From contig OW388296.1 in the NCBI GenBank assembly GCA_936450465.1, forward strand, positions 37,786,023 through 37,850,022: a stretch of DNA of 64,000 bases, in the 5' to 3' direction. The notes beneath the pieces are model-generated. The model worked only from the letters and a program-made list of their open reading frames with translations. It was not told the origin of the DNA and searched no databases. Position numbers and translations under genes: made by a program. The DNA is from Gibbula magus (Eukaryota; Mollusca; Gastropoda; Trochida; Trochidae). Shown here in pieces: positions 32,289-45,300 of the stretch (the first letter of the stretch is position 1; each line of letters begins with the position of its first letter).

Positions 32289-34749
32289 TAGAGCCATGGC
32301 CTCTGTAGCTCATCAGGAGATAATAAGTGGGGTATTTTATGGAGTGGGCTTTATAGCAATGGTCAGATAATGGAATGTAGTAATAAGAATCTGTGTAGTG
32401 AAACGATTAAAGCAGTTTAAAAATATTTTGTTACCATAACTTTGCCAATCTGCTATATATATGTGTTGAAAGAGCAACACAAAGTTGCACAGAAACATGT
32501 TATTTGTTATAAAATGTTAGTATGACAATATATGCATAGATAATAAATGGCTTTTAATGCCAAAGATGTTTTTTGTGTAATAATATGTGCAAGTGTTTGT
32601 TTTGTAGCTTGGAAATAAATTGCTGGTATCAAACATATAACAATGTGTTGGAGAGATCATACTATTTTTTAATATCGTACACACATTATATAATAATGAA
32701 TATACCGGGTACAATTCTTTGCATACAATTCACCACTGTCAGCTATTGCAATAATGGCCTGGGGCTATAGAAGAAAATGAAAAAAAACTTTTTAGGTCAT
32801 GACCCCTGCTAATTATTATCAAAATTGGTTACACATAAATGCACATTCGTTATAAATATCATTCACCTTTGCATTATATTGTTTTAATTCTTAATTGCAT
32901 TATGGCAATATCAACATTTATTACATAATGAATAGGAGCCTCAGTTTTTGAAAATCCCATTTCTCATAGGCTCCATTTCAATACTTAATAAATTGGTGAA
33001 TTTTGTTTAGTAAATTCTTTTTCACCATTTCTTATAGGCTCCTTTTCAATATTTGATAAAATGGTGATATTCTATAAAAAAAAAAATCTTTTTTAGAGTC
33101 AGTGGAAGACTAAAGCAGTCTCACGCACAGTCTATAACACAGTGCTGCACAGTAGTTTGAAGTAACCTGAAACCTCTGTGTAACTATCAGTTTTCATCCT
33201 TTTGCCAGGAAGTGGTCACCCCCAGGTCAACACAATGCAATTACATAACATGCAGACACTGGACTCACAGCCAGAAAAATGTATATGTTAGATGTTGTTT
33301 TTCCGAAAATTTATTATTTTTCTGTACTGGAGAAGAAGATGAAAATAGGTCTGGTGTCAAAATCTCATATAGCTACTTCTTTTATAGTCCTATGTTATCA
33401 TCAGTCATCACTAGTCATATTCAGTTCACATATCTCATGTAAAATGAAAAAAAATTAATTCCTCTTCAAGTTATTCCTTCAAAGGGTATTCAATAGTTCT
33501 CATTTCAAATAGATTCACATTAAACATGTCCATAATGTAGACATTTATCTCATTTCTTGTTCCTATTGAATAAAATTAACTGCAAAGTAAATAGAAAACT
33601 AAATCAGTTATAAAGTATAAAATATGATATAAATACGGTATACCAAATTGACTCGTACTGGAAATAATTACACAATATCATGAGATATTCAAAAACTCCA
33701 TTATTTACTCTTAAAATTCAAAGAACATTTTATTAGATTTAATAAAAGATTCTGTATTACCCGGTAAGTCTTTAGAATACTTTTAGACTTGTGTACCTTT
33801 ATCAGCAAATTCACTTGCAAAATACAAATAATTACTCATATGTGAAATGTGAGACAAAGATAAAATATGACTTATAATTTTTGTTAGACCTCCAATTCTA
33901 AGTTTTTAATTCTCAACATCTCTTTTTCATCAGACATATTATATTCTCAAAGCACATGTTAGAACTCTCACATCAGAAAGATGAAATGCCTTCCCCTCAG
34001 GTGTTTTCTTTAAAATTACCTCCCTTACCTACTTACTGATTGAAGTGCACATAAAATCTCAGAAAAATGGTGTAAACTGAAATAGGCTTTTAGGTTATGA
34101 TCCCTGTGACCCATATTTGGGGTCACAGACTCACCAAATTTACAATTTAGAATCCCTTACAGCCAAGGAGTTTGTACATAAAATTTCAGCTTGCTAGAGC
34201 CATTGGGACTGGAGATGAAGATGAAAAAAGCATTTAAGGTCATTGCCTCTGTGACCCATATTTGGGGTCTCACAGTCACCAAATTTACAATTTAGAATCC
34301 CCTTCAGTCAAGGAGTATGTACATAAAATTCCAGCTCTCTACGTTCATTGGGACTGGAGAAGAAGATGAAAATTGTTTCTTTAGGTAATGACCCCTGTGA
34401 GCCACACTTGGGGTCACAGGGTCACCAAATCTACAATTTAGAGTCCCCTTCAGCCAAGGAGTCTGTACAAAAGATTTCAGCTCTCTGGAGTCATTGGTTC
34501 TGGAGAAGAAGATGAAAATAGCTTTTAAGGTTATGACCCCTGTGACCCACATTTGGGGTCACAGGGTCACCAAATTCACAATTTAGTATCCCCTTCAGCC
34601 AAGGAGTCTGTACATAAAATTTCAGCTCTCTCGAGTCATTGGTTCTGGAGAAGAAGTCGAAAAAGTGAAAAGTTTACGGACGGACGGACGGATGGACGGA
34701 CGCCATCCCATGCCATAAGCCCATCGGGCCTTTCAGGCCTGATGAGCTA
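32289..34749. mobile_element. Modular TAGCTCATCAGG-type repeat (2.5 kb)
   Basis: The left end TAGAGCCATGGCCTCTGTAG at 32,289 and right end GGCCTTTCAGGCCTGATGAG at about 34,726-34,746 are both present. The right half has five regular modules with GGGGTCACAGGGTCACCAAA; the left half is AT-rich and includes a relic of the 545-bp unit. A GGACGGACGGACGGATGG tract precedes the right end. Confidence 0.75.
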
Positions 34750-35962
34750 ATAAAAATGACAAAAAAGCTTTGCTTCATCATATTGAATTTTTGAAGTTCA
34801 ACCGGAAGGAGCGGACATCCTTAAAGAGCACATAAAATCTCTAGATGAAATAGTTTTTAAGGGTCACGACGTCTGTGACTTATATTTGGGGTCGCAGGAT
34901 CACAAAATCTACAATTTAGAATCCCCATTAGCCAAGGAGTCTGCACACAACTTTCCAGCTCTCTAGACCTTTTGGCACTGGAGAAGGAGATGAAAATAGC
35001 TTTTTAAGGTTGTGACCCCTGTGACCCCATTTGGGCTCATGGGGTCATGGGGTCACGAAATCTACAATTTAGAATTCCCATTAGCCAAGGAATCTACACA
35101 AAACTTTTCATCTCACTAGACCATTTGCAACTTGAGAGGAAGATGAAAATAGGTTTTTTGGGTTTTGACCCTGTGACCCCATTTGAGGTCATGGGGTCAA
35201 AAAATCTACAATTTAAAATCCCCATTAGCCAAGTAGTCTGCACACAACTTTTCAGCTCTCTAGACCTTTTTGAACTGGAGAAGAAGATAAAAATAGGTTT
35301 TTAAGGATGTGACCCCTGTGACCGCATTTGGGGTCATGGGGTCACGGAATCTACAATTTAGAATCCCCATTGGCCAAGGAGTCTGTACACAACTTTTCAG
35401 CTCTCTAGACCTTTTGGAACTGGAGAAGAAGATGATAATAGGTTTTTAAGGATGTGACCTCTGTGACCCCATTTGGGGTCACGAAATGTACAATTTAGTA
35501 TCCCCATTGGCCAAGGAGTCTGCACACAACTTTTCAGCTCTCTAGACCTTTTTGAACCGGAGAAGAAGATGAAAATAGGTTTTTAAGGATGTGACCCCGG
35601 TGACCACATTTGGGGTCACGGGGTCACGAAATGTACAATTTAGTATCCCCATGGGCCAAGGAGTCTGCACACAAGTTTTCAGCACTCTAGACCTTTTTGA
35701 ACTGGAGAAGAAGATGAAAATAGGTTTTTAAGGATGTGACCCCTGTGACCCCATTTGGGGTCACGGGGTCACGAAATCTACAATTTAGAATCCCCATTGG
35801 CCAAGGAGTCTGCACATAAAATTTCAGCTCTGTGGAGTCATTGGTTCTGGAGAAGAAGTTGAAAATGCGCAAAGTTTACGGACGGATGGACGGAGGGACG
35901 GACGGACGCCGGACGCCATGCCATGCCATGCGCCCGTCGGGCCTTTCAGGCCTGATGAGCTA
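34750..35962. mobile_element. Modular TAGCTCATCAGG-type repeat, left end unclear
   Basis: About seven very regular 130-145-bp modules (GGGGTCACGAAATCTACAAT, CAAGGAGTCTGCACACAACT, GAACTGGAGAAGAAGATGAA) end in a GGACGGACGGACG tract and the standard right end at 35,962. No standard left end is seen, so it may be truncated or abut the preceding copy. Confidence 0.75.
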
Positions 35963-35966
35963 AAAA

Positions 35967-36710
35967 TAGAGTCATGGGCTCTGTAGCCCATCAGGATTTC
36001 ATTGATTTACTATCTAAAGTTGAATATTTAAGTTATCTAAATTTTTGTTTACAAGCAAAAGATAGGTTCTGAGATCATGACCACTGTGACCCCATTTGGG
36101 ATCACGGGGTCACACAATCTACAATTTAGAATCCCCATTGGCCAAGGAGTCTTCACACAACTTTTCAGCTCTCTAGACCTTTCGGAACTGGAGAAGAAGA
36201 TAAAAATAGGTTTTTAAGGATGTGAACCCTGTGACCCCATTTGGGGTCACAAAATCTGCAATTTAGAATCCCCATTGGCCAAAGAGTCTGCACACAACTT
36301 TTCAGCTCTCTAGACCTTTTGGAACTGAAGAAGAAGATGAAAATAGGTTTTTAAGGATGTGATCCATGTGACCCCATTTGGGGTCACGGGGTCACGAAAT
36401 CTGCAATTCAGAATCCCCATTGGCCAAAGAGTCTGCACACAACTTTTCAGCTCTCTAGACCTTTCAGAACTGGAGAAGAAGATGAAAAAAGGTTTTTAAG
36501 GATGTGACCCCTGTGACCCCATTTGGGGTCACGAGTTCACGAAATCTACAATTTAGAATCCCCATTGGCCAAGGAGTCTGCACATAAAATTTCAGCTCTC
36601 TAGAGTCATTGGTTCTGGAGAAGAAGTCGAAAAAGCAAAAAGTTTACAGACGGATGGACGGATGGACGGACGCCATGCCATGCCATGCGCCCATCGGGCC
36701 TGATGAGCTA
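35967..36710. mobile_element. Modular TAGCTCATCAGG-type repeat (0.74 kb, complete)
   Basis: The left end TAGAGTCATGGGCTCTGTAG starts only five bases after the previous copy ends. Four modules follow, then a GGATGGACGGATGGACGG tract and right end GGGCCTGATGAGCTA. The tandem placement of three copies (32,289-36,710) suggests preferred insertion into, or duplication of, the same family. Confidence 0.8.
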
Positions 36711-37260
36711 AAAAGTTAACCTGTTCATTTACTATTACAAATAATCATGTCAGAGTACCTAAATTATTGCATCTTACAACCAGTTTAAGATTATCTTTAG
36801 TTATACAACTATACAGAAAATGTTAACATGTTAACTAAGCATAACAAATAATCATGTCAGAGAAGAATTAACTAAATCCCTGCATCTTCTCACTAACATA
36901 TTTTCTTTTCTTAAACTGTTAACCTGTTTATTTAGTGTTACAAATAATCATGTCAGAGAAGGATAATCTGAATCCTTGCATCTTCGCATATTCTAAATGT
37001 ATATATCTAATGAAATGTGATTATGAACCTTTAATGATAAAACAATTAAAATATATAAAATGCTGTTTACCCCTTTTAAATAATGTCATATTCTTATATC
37101 ATTGTATATACACGTATGCTCTCTATATCACTTGTGTGTGTTTTTTAGAATAACATCTGTTCTGTTCTGTTCCGCACTAACATGTTTTTTTTTTAAAAGT
37201 TAACCTGTTTATTTAGCATTGCAGAGTAGGATTAACTTAGCTTGTATTTACATTCTTTGT
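36711..37260. repeat. Diverged tandem repeat with ACAAATAATCATGTCAGAG
   Basis: The phrase GTTAACCTGTTYATTTA plus ACAAATAATCATGTCAGAG recurs, more or less complete, near 36,714, 36,830, 36,917 and 37,198. No coding content. Confidence 0.65.
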
Positions 37261-37272
37261 GATAACTGTCTA

Positions 37273-37911
37273 AAGCCCTGTTTATACGGCGAGCGTTTGC
37301 ATATGAGTAAACCATTACACATATGCAAATTTGCTCATATGAGCAAAATTCGCCGTATGGACGCATTTGCGCATATGTATATTTTACTACCGTAAGCAAA
37401 TTTTTCACTACCGTAAGCAAATTTGCACCTAGTCAGGGGCAGGTGTAAATGTTTACTACCGTGAGTACATATTGAATTTTAACTATTCTGGTAAAAGTTC
37501 GTCGTATACAGGCTTGGTGACTTTAGACAGGTTAGGAAAATATATTAGAGACCTTTAGAATCTCTTAATATTGATTTTTCAAATTCTCTATACAAGATAA
37601 TCTCCTTCTTGCACGCGGTGACCTTCGAAATCCATCTGACTATCCGATTTTCGTTATAATTAGGGCGATATAGTCAAACCAATGTTGACAGATATACATT
37701 TATGTCATGTATTTAATTTACCACTAATACATATTAATTGGCATGTTTAGGGAATTCTCTATTCTTATATTAGAAGATTTAGAAGCACGTTTGCTAAGGC
37801 AGAAATTAAACACGTATGAACGCATAGTAATTTTACTTTTACTCACGTGTGTATATTACTACCATAAGCAATATTGCATATGTGCAAAGTTCGCCGTATA
37901 AACAGGGCTTA
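37273..37911. mobile_element. MITE with AAGCCCTGTTTATACGGCGA inverted ends (640 bp)
   Basis: The left end AAGCCCTGTTTATACGGCGA and right end TCGCCGTATAAACAGGGCTT are inverted copies of about 20 bp. The interior has further short inverted motifs (CATATGAGTAA, TTTACTACCGTAAGCAAAT). A truncated copy is at 25,213-25,687. No transposase. Confidence 0.85.
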
Positions 37912-38439
37912 AGATAATGGAAATATTAAAATTATTGAGAAGACGATATAGAAGCACTCAGTTCATGCAAATGCTGCTTGAATTTTGCTACATTTGAGTG
38001 ATAATGCGTCTGGGTGATAGACAAAAAAATGAAAAGTTTTCATTTTCAAGCAAAAATGTTCACATAAATAATCGTCTGTGTTCCTAAATACTATTAAGTC
38101 ATTTGACAACACAGTAAACTCGTATTCACTTAGGTAAACTACGAGAAAAGATATTTAATGACTAGAAAAATATATTTCATAAGTTTCTCACTTAAACTAA
38201 CTCAATAACAGTATTTTCATCGTTTAGGGGTTATGATGTAAAGCATACAACCTTTTTGTTTAGTCACAAAAATTAAAAGTTTACTTTCAACTTCTTCTGG
38301 ACATCTAAAACACATTTATTTGTTACTACCAGCCTGGTCGAAAACCGGACAATTTTAATCTTCTTAAGCAAGCTGCATTTTGCCACAATATGAATCTATC
38401 AGGATTTTTAAACGTGTTATTAGCAAATGAACCATTTCT
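37912..38439. other. No gene seen
   Basis: AT-rich sequence without recognised ORF or repeat. Confidence 0.4.
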
Positions 38440-38760
38440 TAAATAAGGTTGTGACCCCTTTGACCCCAATTGAGGTCACGGGGTCACGAAATCTACAATT
38501 TGAATCCCCATTAGCCAAGGAGTCTGCACACAACTTTTCAGCTCTCTAGACCTGTTCGCACTTGATGAGAAGATGAAAATAGGTTTTTAAGGATGTGACC
38601 CCTGTGACCCCATTTGGGGTCACCAAATCTACAATTTAGAATCCCCATTAGCCAAGGAGTCTGCACATAAAATTTCAGCTTCCTAGACAAAGTGGTTCTG
38701 GAGACAAAGACGAAAATGCAAAAAGTTTACAGACGGACGGACGGACGGACGCCATGCTCT
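38440..38760. mobile_element. Modular repeat fragment, both ends truncated
   Basis: Two modules of the GGGGTCACGAAATCTACAAT type plus a GGACGGACGGACGGACG tract. The standard ends are absent. Confidence 0.7.
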
Positions 38761-40512
38761 TTCCTCATATAATATGATTACCCTCGAGTTACCTGTTTTC
38801 ATGGATCACCTGTTTTCGTGGTATTTACATGTGGCGTTATTTCTCTCTTTTAAACTACTGACTGGTTCCTGTCAGTTGGCACATATTTTATCAATCAGTT
38901 GTTCCGCCTTGATCCAAGTAGCAAATCATCACTATTTCATCAATCAGCTCAACTACAAATTGCCATCTGTCAGAAAAAACCTCTCCACGGAGCAGTGCGT
39001 CACGACACTCTCAGTTACCCCCCTTTGTGGTGGCGCTAGTGTCGTCCGCCATTAAGCGGCTGCAAAATGACGTTTTACGTTAGGGCATGGGTCATAGGGC
39101 ATAGCTTGTCTCTAAAATAACTTTAAGTCCAAAGTTTGGGTGAAGGAATAAACAATATATCAATTTAATCCTGACTGTTTACTGCTTCCAAAAATGCAAT
39201 GTTTCATCCGATACTGGTTAATTATGAAATTAGGACATGTTAAAGTGATGAATCAGCATGCAGTTTCGCAAAAGGTCTTAATTATGAAAAAACTTATTTT
39301 TTTAAACAAAAGTTCTTAATATATTTCCACATATTACATATCTTCTGAAAGAGAAAATGTTGTTCTTGTCCAACTAGGTTTCTTATGTAAAGATAATATA
39401 TTTTTGCAAAATAAAATTCATAAAAATGCATTTTTTCTCAAACTGTTAGCCTACATTTCATTTATGATTTGAAATGGTAATGAATCATTTAGCCCCGATT
39501 CAATTCATGGTATAAGAAACAGATGTATGTATAACAATGAGATTTGGATTTTTTTAAAACTACATCAATTTTCAAGAGAGTTGTTTGAATTTATGTAATA
39601 TGGGTGAGTATTTCTCATTATTTTTAACATTCCTCATATAATTTGCAATCAAGTAACAACTGTTTCTTCTTAAAAACGTTACAAACGCATTATGGAAATA
39701 TATGTTATAAAAATGTAGATTATTGAAAGAGGAAATATATAATTGTTATGTACCCCCTATTCTCGCAATGGCAGAAATAGCCTATGTAAAAATAATTGCA
39801 AACATGGTAAACTATAATTATGCAGCGATACGCAAATTGTACGGTGTGCTAAGTCTTTTCGCCTAACATATCAATTTTCTGTAGAAGCAGTTAAAGGTCT
39901 GTGTGTTTAATGAACATAAATTTGATGATTAAAAAGAGTTTTTAAAAACTTACGTTTTCCCCTTTGCTTAACGTTTTGAAAGTGAATAATTTTTGGGTTA
40001 TAAGAATGATATGATTGGGAGAACTTAAGTGTTTGGTTGGCCAAATAAAAAGAGGATTGTTTGGTGTTAAAAACGTCACATTTCTGACCACAAACGCATA
40101 TAATAAACATAAAATGTTGTATTTACAGTGTAATATCACTTATCTCTCATCAAGCGACGGGTGAAAGTGGTGCATTCATCTAAATATGCTTCATCTTCCT
40201 ACTTTGCTAGTGTGCATAATAATATTTAACATACTATACTTGAATAATTAAGTTAATTCATGTTTCGTAATTCATGCATATTTCGGACTTTAGTATTACT
40301 CGATTGTGTAGGTGAGTGAGTGAAGGAAGACCCATATTTACAGATAAAAAAACATCTACAGTAAATTTTGACAGTACATGATACAACAAATGTAGAAATA
40401 TATATAGTATTTCATTCTGTTCTAATAAAATAACATATGTTTATACAGCAGGTGGCCATATTATTACGTACATGTAACGTAATTCCCATAGACTTACGTG
40501 TTAATTAGCTGT
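38761..40512. other. No gene seen; AT-rich spacer
   Basis: A 93-codon open frame at 38,774-39,055 starts with ATG, but I recognise no domain in it and no splice context, so I do not call it. The rest is AT-rich with nothing recognised. Confidence 0.4.
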
Positions 40513-40866
40513 TGCGAAAATAATTTTCAGGAATAAATTGTTTGTCGATTAATTTTGAAATCGTTACCAAAATATATGAAATCATCTCAGCTACAGATAC
40601 ATAATTTCCATAACATGTTCTGCAATTATTAAGAAACCCACCTCTTATCAAACAACACATACAACATACCGATTAGATTTAACATGGCCGTCAATCGGAC
40701 ATTGAAATCAAAATTTTACATGCGATATTTAAACAAGTGTCATTCGAAAACAAATGAACTGATAGATGAAAGGTAATTATGTGCCTGTAGCTGAGATGAT
40801 TACCAATATGTCCGCAAAATAGACAGCAATGGGACCTTTATTTAATTCATGAAAATTATTTTCGCA
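40513..40866. mobile_element. Foldback/MITE element with ~100-bp imperfect inverted arms
   Basis: The left arm TGCGAAAATAATTTTCAGGA...AAATCATCTCAGCTACAG (40,513-40,605) is mirrored by the right arm CTGTAGCTGAGATGATTACC...AAAATTATTTTCGCA (40,783-40,866). A related copy is at about 43,970-44,180. The centre includes ATTTAACATGGCCGTCAAT, also conserved in the second copy. Confidence 0.75.
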
Positions 40867-40867
40867 C

Positions 40868-41446
40868 GTAGTCTGCACACAACTTTTCAGCTCTCTAGAC
40901 CTTTTGGAACTGGAGAAGAAGATGAAAATAAGTTTTTAAGGATGTGACCCCGGTGACCCCATTTGGGGTCAAGGGGTCACATAATCTACAATTTAGAATC
41001 CCCATTGGCCAAGGAGTCTGCACACAACTTTTCAGATCTCTAGACCTTTTGGAACTGGAGAAGAAGATGAAAATAAGTTTTTAAGGATGTGACCCCGGTG
41101 ACCCCATGGGGTCACGAAATCTACAATTTAGAATCCCCATTGGCCAAGGAGTCTGCACACAAGTTTTCAGCTCTCTAGACCTTTTGGAACTGGAGAAAAA
41201 GATGAAAATAAGTTTTTAAGGATGTGACCCCGGTGACCCCATTTGGGGTCATGGGGTCACGAAATCTACAATTTAGAATCCCCATTGGCCAAGGAGTCTG
41301 TACATAAAATTTCAGCTCTGTGGAATCATTGGTTCTGGAGAAGAAGTGGAAAAAGCGAAAAGTTTACGGATGGACGGATGGACGGATGGACGCCGGACAC
41401 CATGCCATGCCATAAGCCAATCGGGCCTTTCAGGCCTGATGAGCTA
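40868..41446. mobile_element. Modular TAGCTCATCAGG-type repeat, 5'-truncated
   Basis: Four regular modules and a GGATGGACGGATGGACGG tract precede the standard right end at 41,446. The left end is missing; the copy abuts the MITE arm directly. Confidence 0.75.
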
Positions 41447-41884
41447 AAAAAAAAAAACTATTTTCACAAATAATACAAGTAAGCTTTAGTTCAAAATTAC
41501 GTTCAAGTGATATTCGCCTCCATTCAAATACCCTAAGTTTCCGTGCGCTTTGATATCGCCGATTTACATCAAACAACACCAAAAACTGTTATTATCTGTT
41601 AATTTCTTCAATCCATTACTCATGAATCGTTGTTTGCATTGTTTGTCGCAATTATGACATCAGAAATCCGAAATAATGAATCATTATTTGGTCAGTAATT
41701 TTGACGTCTTTTATACAGCGTAAGCGTTGACTAGGCACTGTCTATCCTTGACTACGTCATACTTGATTGCCGAAGCGTTGCAAATAACATAGGCTAGTTT
41801 AACGTTGCAGCCGTCTAATGGCTGCCACAAAATGGAACTGTACTGTACTGTGTTTCTTATTACCACGGAAACAGGTAACACAAC

Positions 41885-42870
41885 ATCTCGTGAGGTAGAA
41901 AAGTTAATATATTTCACTCGTGGCTGCGCCACTCGTGAAATATCTACTTTTCTACCTCACTCAATGAGATAAACATGGTATTTGTCAAGGAAAGACAGAT
42001 ATCCTCTATTTATTATATTTTCAGTGGTGAAATACGGCATATATCGGTTAAAATAAAAGCCGTATTTTCACTGAGTGAAATAACATGTTATTCTACTGCG
42101 TGAAAGAACACTTTCGATCGTATGACGTCACTTATAACAATAGGATGACGTCATAAGAAGACTGTGATAAAGCCTGGGGAGCATGGATGCTCCTTTCATT
42201 GTAATAACGTCATTACTATGCATAACTCGTTAAATCTAATAAATAGAACATTTGACATTTCTCGTCGAATACCAAGTATATCTCATCTCATGAAGTAGAA
42301 ATAGTATATTTACACTCGTGGCTGCGCCACTCGTGAAAATATGCTTTTCTACTTCACTCGATGAGATATACATGGTATTCGACGAGAAATGTCAAATATC
42401 CTCTATTTATTATATGACGAGCAGTGAAATACTGGGATTTATCAGTGAAGTAAATTGTCTCAAGCTACGTAGCCTACAGTGAAAATAACTTATATTTTCA
42501 CTGCGAAACGGTGACTGATATATATATCGTCATGAGACCATTGTTTTATGACGTCAAATATATATATTTGACGTCATAAAACAATGGTCTCATGATGTCA
42601 CAGTTTTACTGTGGTTATGGGCTGTTCCTAGCGGCCGCTCGGCTTGAAAATGACCCTTTTCGGACTTAATTACATGGATAACATCATATAATAAAATAGA
42701 ATATCCGTCAATTCTTGACAAATACCATGTTTATCTCATCTCGTGAGTTAGAAAAGTTATATAACCTTTCTACCTCAGTTATATAAGAAAATATAACCTT
42801 TCTACCTCACTCAATGAGATAAACATGGTAATAGTCAAGAAAATACAGATATTCTCTATACATTTCACAA
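41885..42870. repeat. Cluster of long hairpins (three foldback copies)
   Basis: Three related inverted repeats: about 41,885-41,970, 42,250-42,397 (arms of about 70 bp meeting at CACTCGTGGCTGCGCCACTC) and 42,718-42,833. Outer arm phrases are ACCATGTTTATCTCATC and GAGATAAACATGGT. Each is followed by a TCCTCTATTTATTAT-like tail. No coding content. Confidence 0.85.
42530..42595. repeat. Perfect 66-bp palindrome containing two CRE sites
   Basis: The 33-bp arms are exact reverse complements with no spacer, centred on TATATATATA. Each arm contains TGACGTCA (42,549-42,556 and 42,569-42,576). It can extrude a cruciform or be bound by bZIP dimers; either role is inference. Confidence 0.95.
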
Positions 42871-43969
42871 CTTGATAAACACAAGCGCACATTTGTTGAA
42901 AAAAAAAACCAATGAGAACTGAAGCCATTCATTGACGCTGCGAGTCGGGAAAACTTCGCTACAGCATAACAGCAAGTTGTTTATTAGTTCTATTACATGT
43001 TATGTGTTACTTTGTGAATACTCTATTAGTGTATGTCAAAAAGTTGCCAAATTGGGTACAATATAGCAATTTTTCATTTCATGTAATACAAAATATCCAA
43101 GATAGCGACAGAACCCTACCTTTAACGGGGTTTTTTTCCAACAGTTATTAATTATTACTCAAAGTTCCGAAAACAATACTGTGATGACAAACTTAGTTTG
43201 TTTTAATCTTCCCCACAGGCTAGCAAGGGGGCCTTATAGCCCAGTATAGGCTATATAGTCACATTTCTTATTATTTTTGATAATAATTATACAAGCTTGA
43301 CATTGTCCTTATATAGACCATTATTTCTTACTAGATGCACTCAAGATGGTAAGTAAGTCTTCATCTTTAACTATAAGTTCAAAATAGGCCTAATCCACAA
43401 AGAAACAAAAATCCATAACCCGTGCATCCACGTATGCAAATTCGCTATTTTAGTGTTTTACAGAAACATTCTTACCGAGCTTCGATGATGTCATTTTTGT
43501 CTCTGTGGTGGTAGGATCACGCTGGTTTATGCAAGTTTCTGGCTGTGCCTGGAATGAGGACATTCTCAACAGGAGCTATGCAATTAAACTTGCATCTTAT
43601 TCTTAACAGCTAAGGGAACATAACACGCAACACGAGTCGTTGCGAGGTTGTCCGCCGCTGCGCACCAAGGGAAACAATCCGCTTTTTCCGGTGTTCGTCA
43701 AACTACAGTAACTGGACACTGTTCAATAAGAGCAGAAAAGCAATCGCTCAATGAGCGCTACCTTCGCCACCCCTCCTGAACGCGAGCGCTTTATGTATAC
43801 GTACACAGCGCGAGCTAGCTGTAGTTGCTTCGCCAAAATAGGCTCTTTGACACCCCGACGTAGCCTATACTGGGGGAAGAGGTTCTAAAGCTACAGTTCT
43901 GCCTCGAGGCATGTTGGCACTGGTAGGCCTACACCCAGGGACCAACAGGTTTTTCCCCACCGTGGCATT
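42871..43969. other. No gene seen
   Basis: Mixed AT-rich sequence; 43,640-43,900 is richer in CpG. CCCAGTATAGGCTA at about 43,241 has an inverted partner TAGCCTATACTGGG at about 43,862, possibly marking the ends of a 640-bp element. No ORF recognised. Confidence 0.4.
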
Positions 43970-44180
43970 TTCCATGGACTTACATGTTGCAAGAATAATT
44001 TTCATAATTAAGCATTGATGTATGTAAAATGGTAATCAAATATATACCAAAAGATTGGAAATCACTTCAGCTACATACACATAAGTTCCATGTTGGTTTC
44101 CGTAGAGTGTCAAGAAAAGTGTCTTCATATAAGCAAAGCATACGTCAATAATTTAACATGGCGGCCAATGGGACATTGGT
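43970..44180. mobile_element. Partial second copy of the 40,513-40,866 MITE
   Basis: Shared phrases are GACTTACRTGTT, AAAATAATTTTCA-like, AAATCAYYTCAGCTACA and TTTAACATGGCSGYCAAT. Only the left arm and centre are recognisable. Confidence 0.6.
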
Positions 44181-45049
44181 ACATGAACGTGAACGTTCTT
44201 CAGTTGGATGTCATTTGATGAGTGATCAACATAAAGCTGAACGAAATTACAGATGCAAAGCTAATATAATTTCAAAGATGTTAGTTAAATTTTACAACAA
44301 GTTGACTTTAACTTAAATTACGAAAACTATCTACGGGAAATCCCAGTGTAGGGAAACACTTTTGACCCCAGACTGTATAGGTTACTTGGTTACAGTGAGG
44401 GTGGAGTATTTGCGAATATTACCAATATGGCAGTTACACTTTTTTCTTGCTCTTGATTGGCTGTTACAGACAAAAAACGATTTCATTGGTTACCGGAACT
44501 ACTTCATTCATCTTTCTATCTTTTCCCGTCTTGTAACTTTAGAAACTGTCTTCTGCATTTAAACAAGTTTTATTTGTTTCCCGTAGTTGTTGATGTCGTC
44601 AGTAAGTGTTCTAAGTTTTTCACATCGCTCACATTTTCAAAGCTGTGTTTTCCAAAAACAACCTGTTAAGAGTTTTCTGATTATTATGTTTGTCAATAAC
44701 TATCCATTTGATATTAAACATAGACCTATATATTATTAATACATGGGGAAAATATAATCAAGAGTCCTGTGATTTGATTGATATAATATAATAATGTGGT
44801 GATTGAATACATAGGATATACTATAATTAGGCATGCTTTCTGAACTTGATAAGCATTGTTGATACAAGTAAGAACTGAATAATGATTTTTTTTTTCAAAA
44901 CTGTATATATTATGTTATCTTTCCTTACAGTAAAATACTCGTTTCTGACTGGCTAACGGTCGTTACATTTTTCTTCATGTACCCCGTCAGTCTCACGGTG
45001 TACACATTTCACAACTTCCAAGTCAGGGCGCTCTACTTGGCTCTACGGT
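44181..45049. other. No gene seen; AT-rich spacer
   Basis: Open frames of 66-70 codons occur but resemble nothing known. 44,922-45,010 is loosely similar to 52,905-52,995 (CTTACAGTAAAATA, ATGTACCCC). Confidence 0.4.
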
Positions 45050-45298
45050 AGTGGCCCTGCCGTCTTTCACGGGGGGCATTGTTGTCAACCCAGTTCACCC
45101 CTACTACACTGAGTTGAGTAACTGCAGTTACCCACTCCAAAAATGGCGGCTGGTCAAAACATGGCTGATCGCAGATTTTCTTTTAATCCATTTCACATCT
45201 ATACTGGGGTACTTTCCTACATATTATTAATGCGCATACCCTGGGCATTCACCAAGGAATCTGTAGATGTCATGTTAACCTTAAGGGAGTGTGTAGAT
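45050..45298 (-). repeat. Copy of the outer-arm repeat of the 55.5-60.4-kb element
   Basis: 45,155-45,293 is the reverse complement of 55,490-55,637 (shared ATTCACCAAGGAATCTGTAG, GCAGATTTTCTTTTAATCCA). 45,080-45,155 is the reverse complement of the right outer flank near 60,340-60,415 (CCCCTACTACACTGAGTTG, TAACTGCAGTTACCCACTCC). The two parts are adjacent here but sit at opposite ends of the larger element. Confidence 0.75.
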
Positions 45299-45300
45299 AC

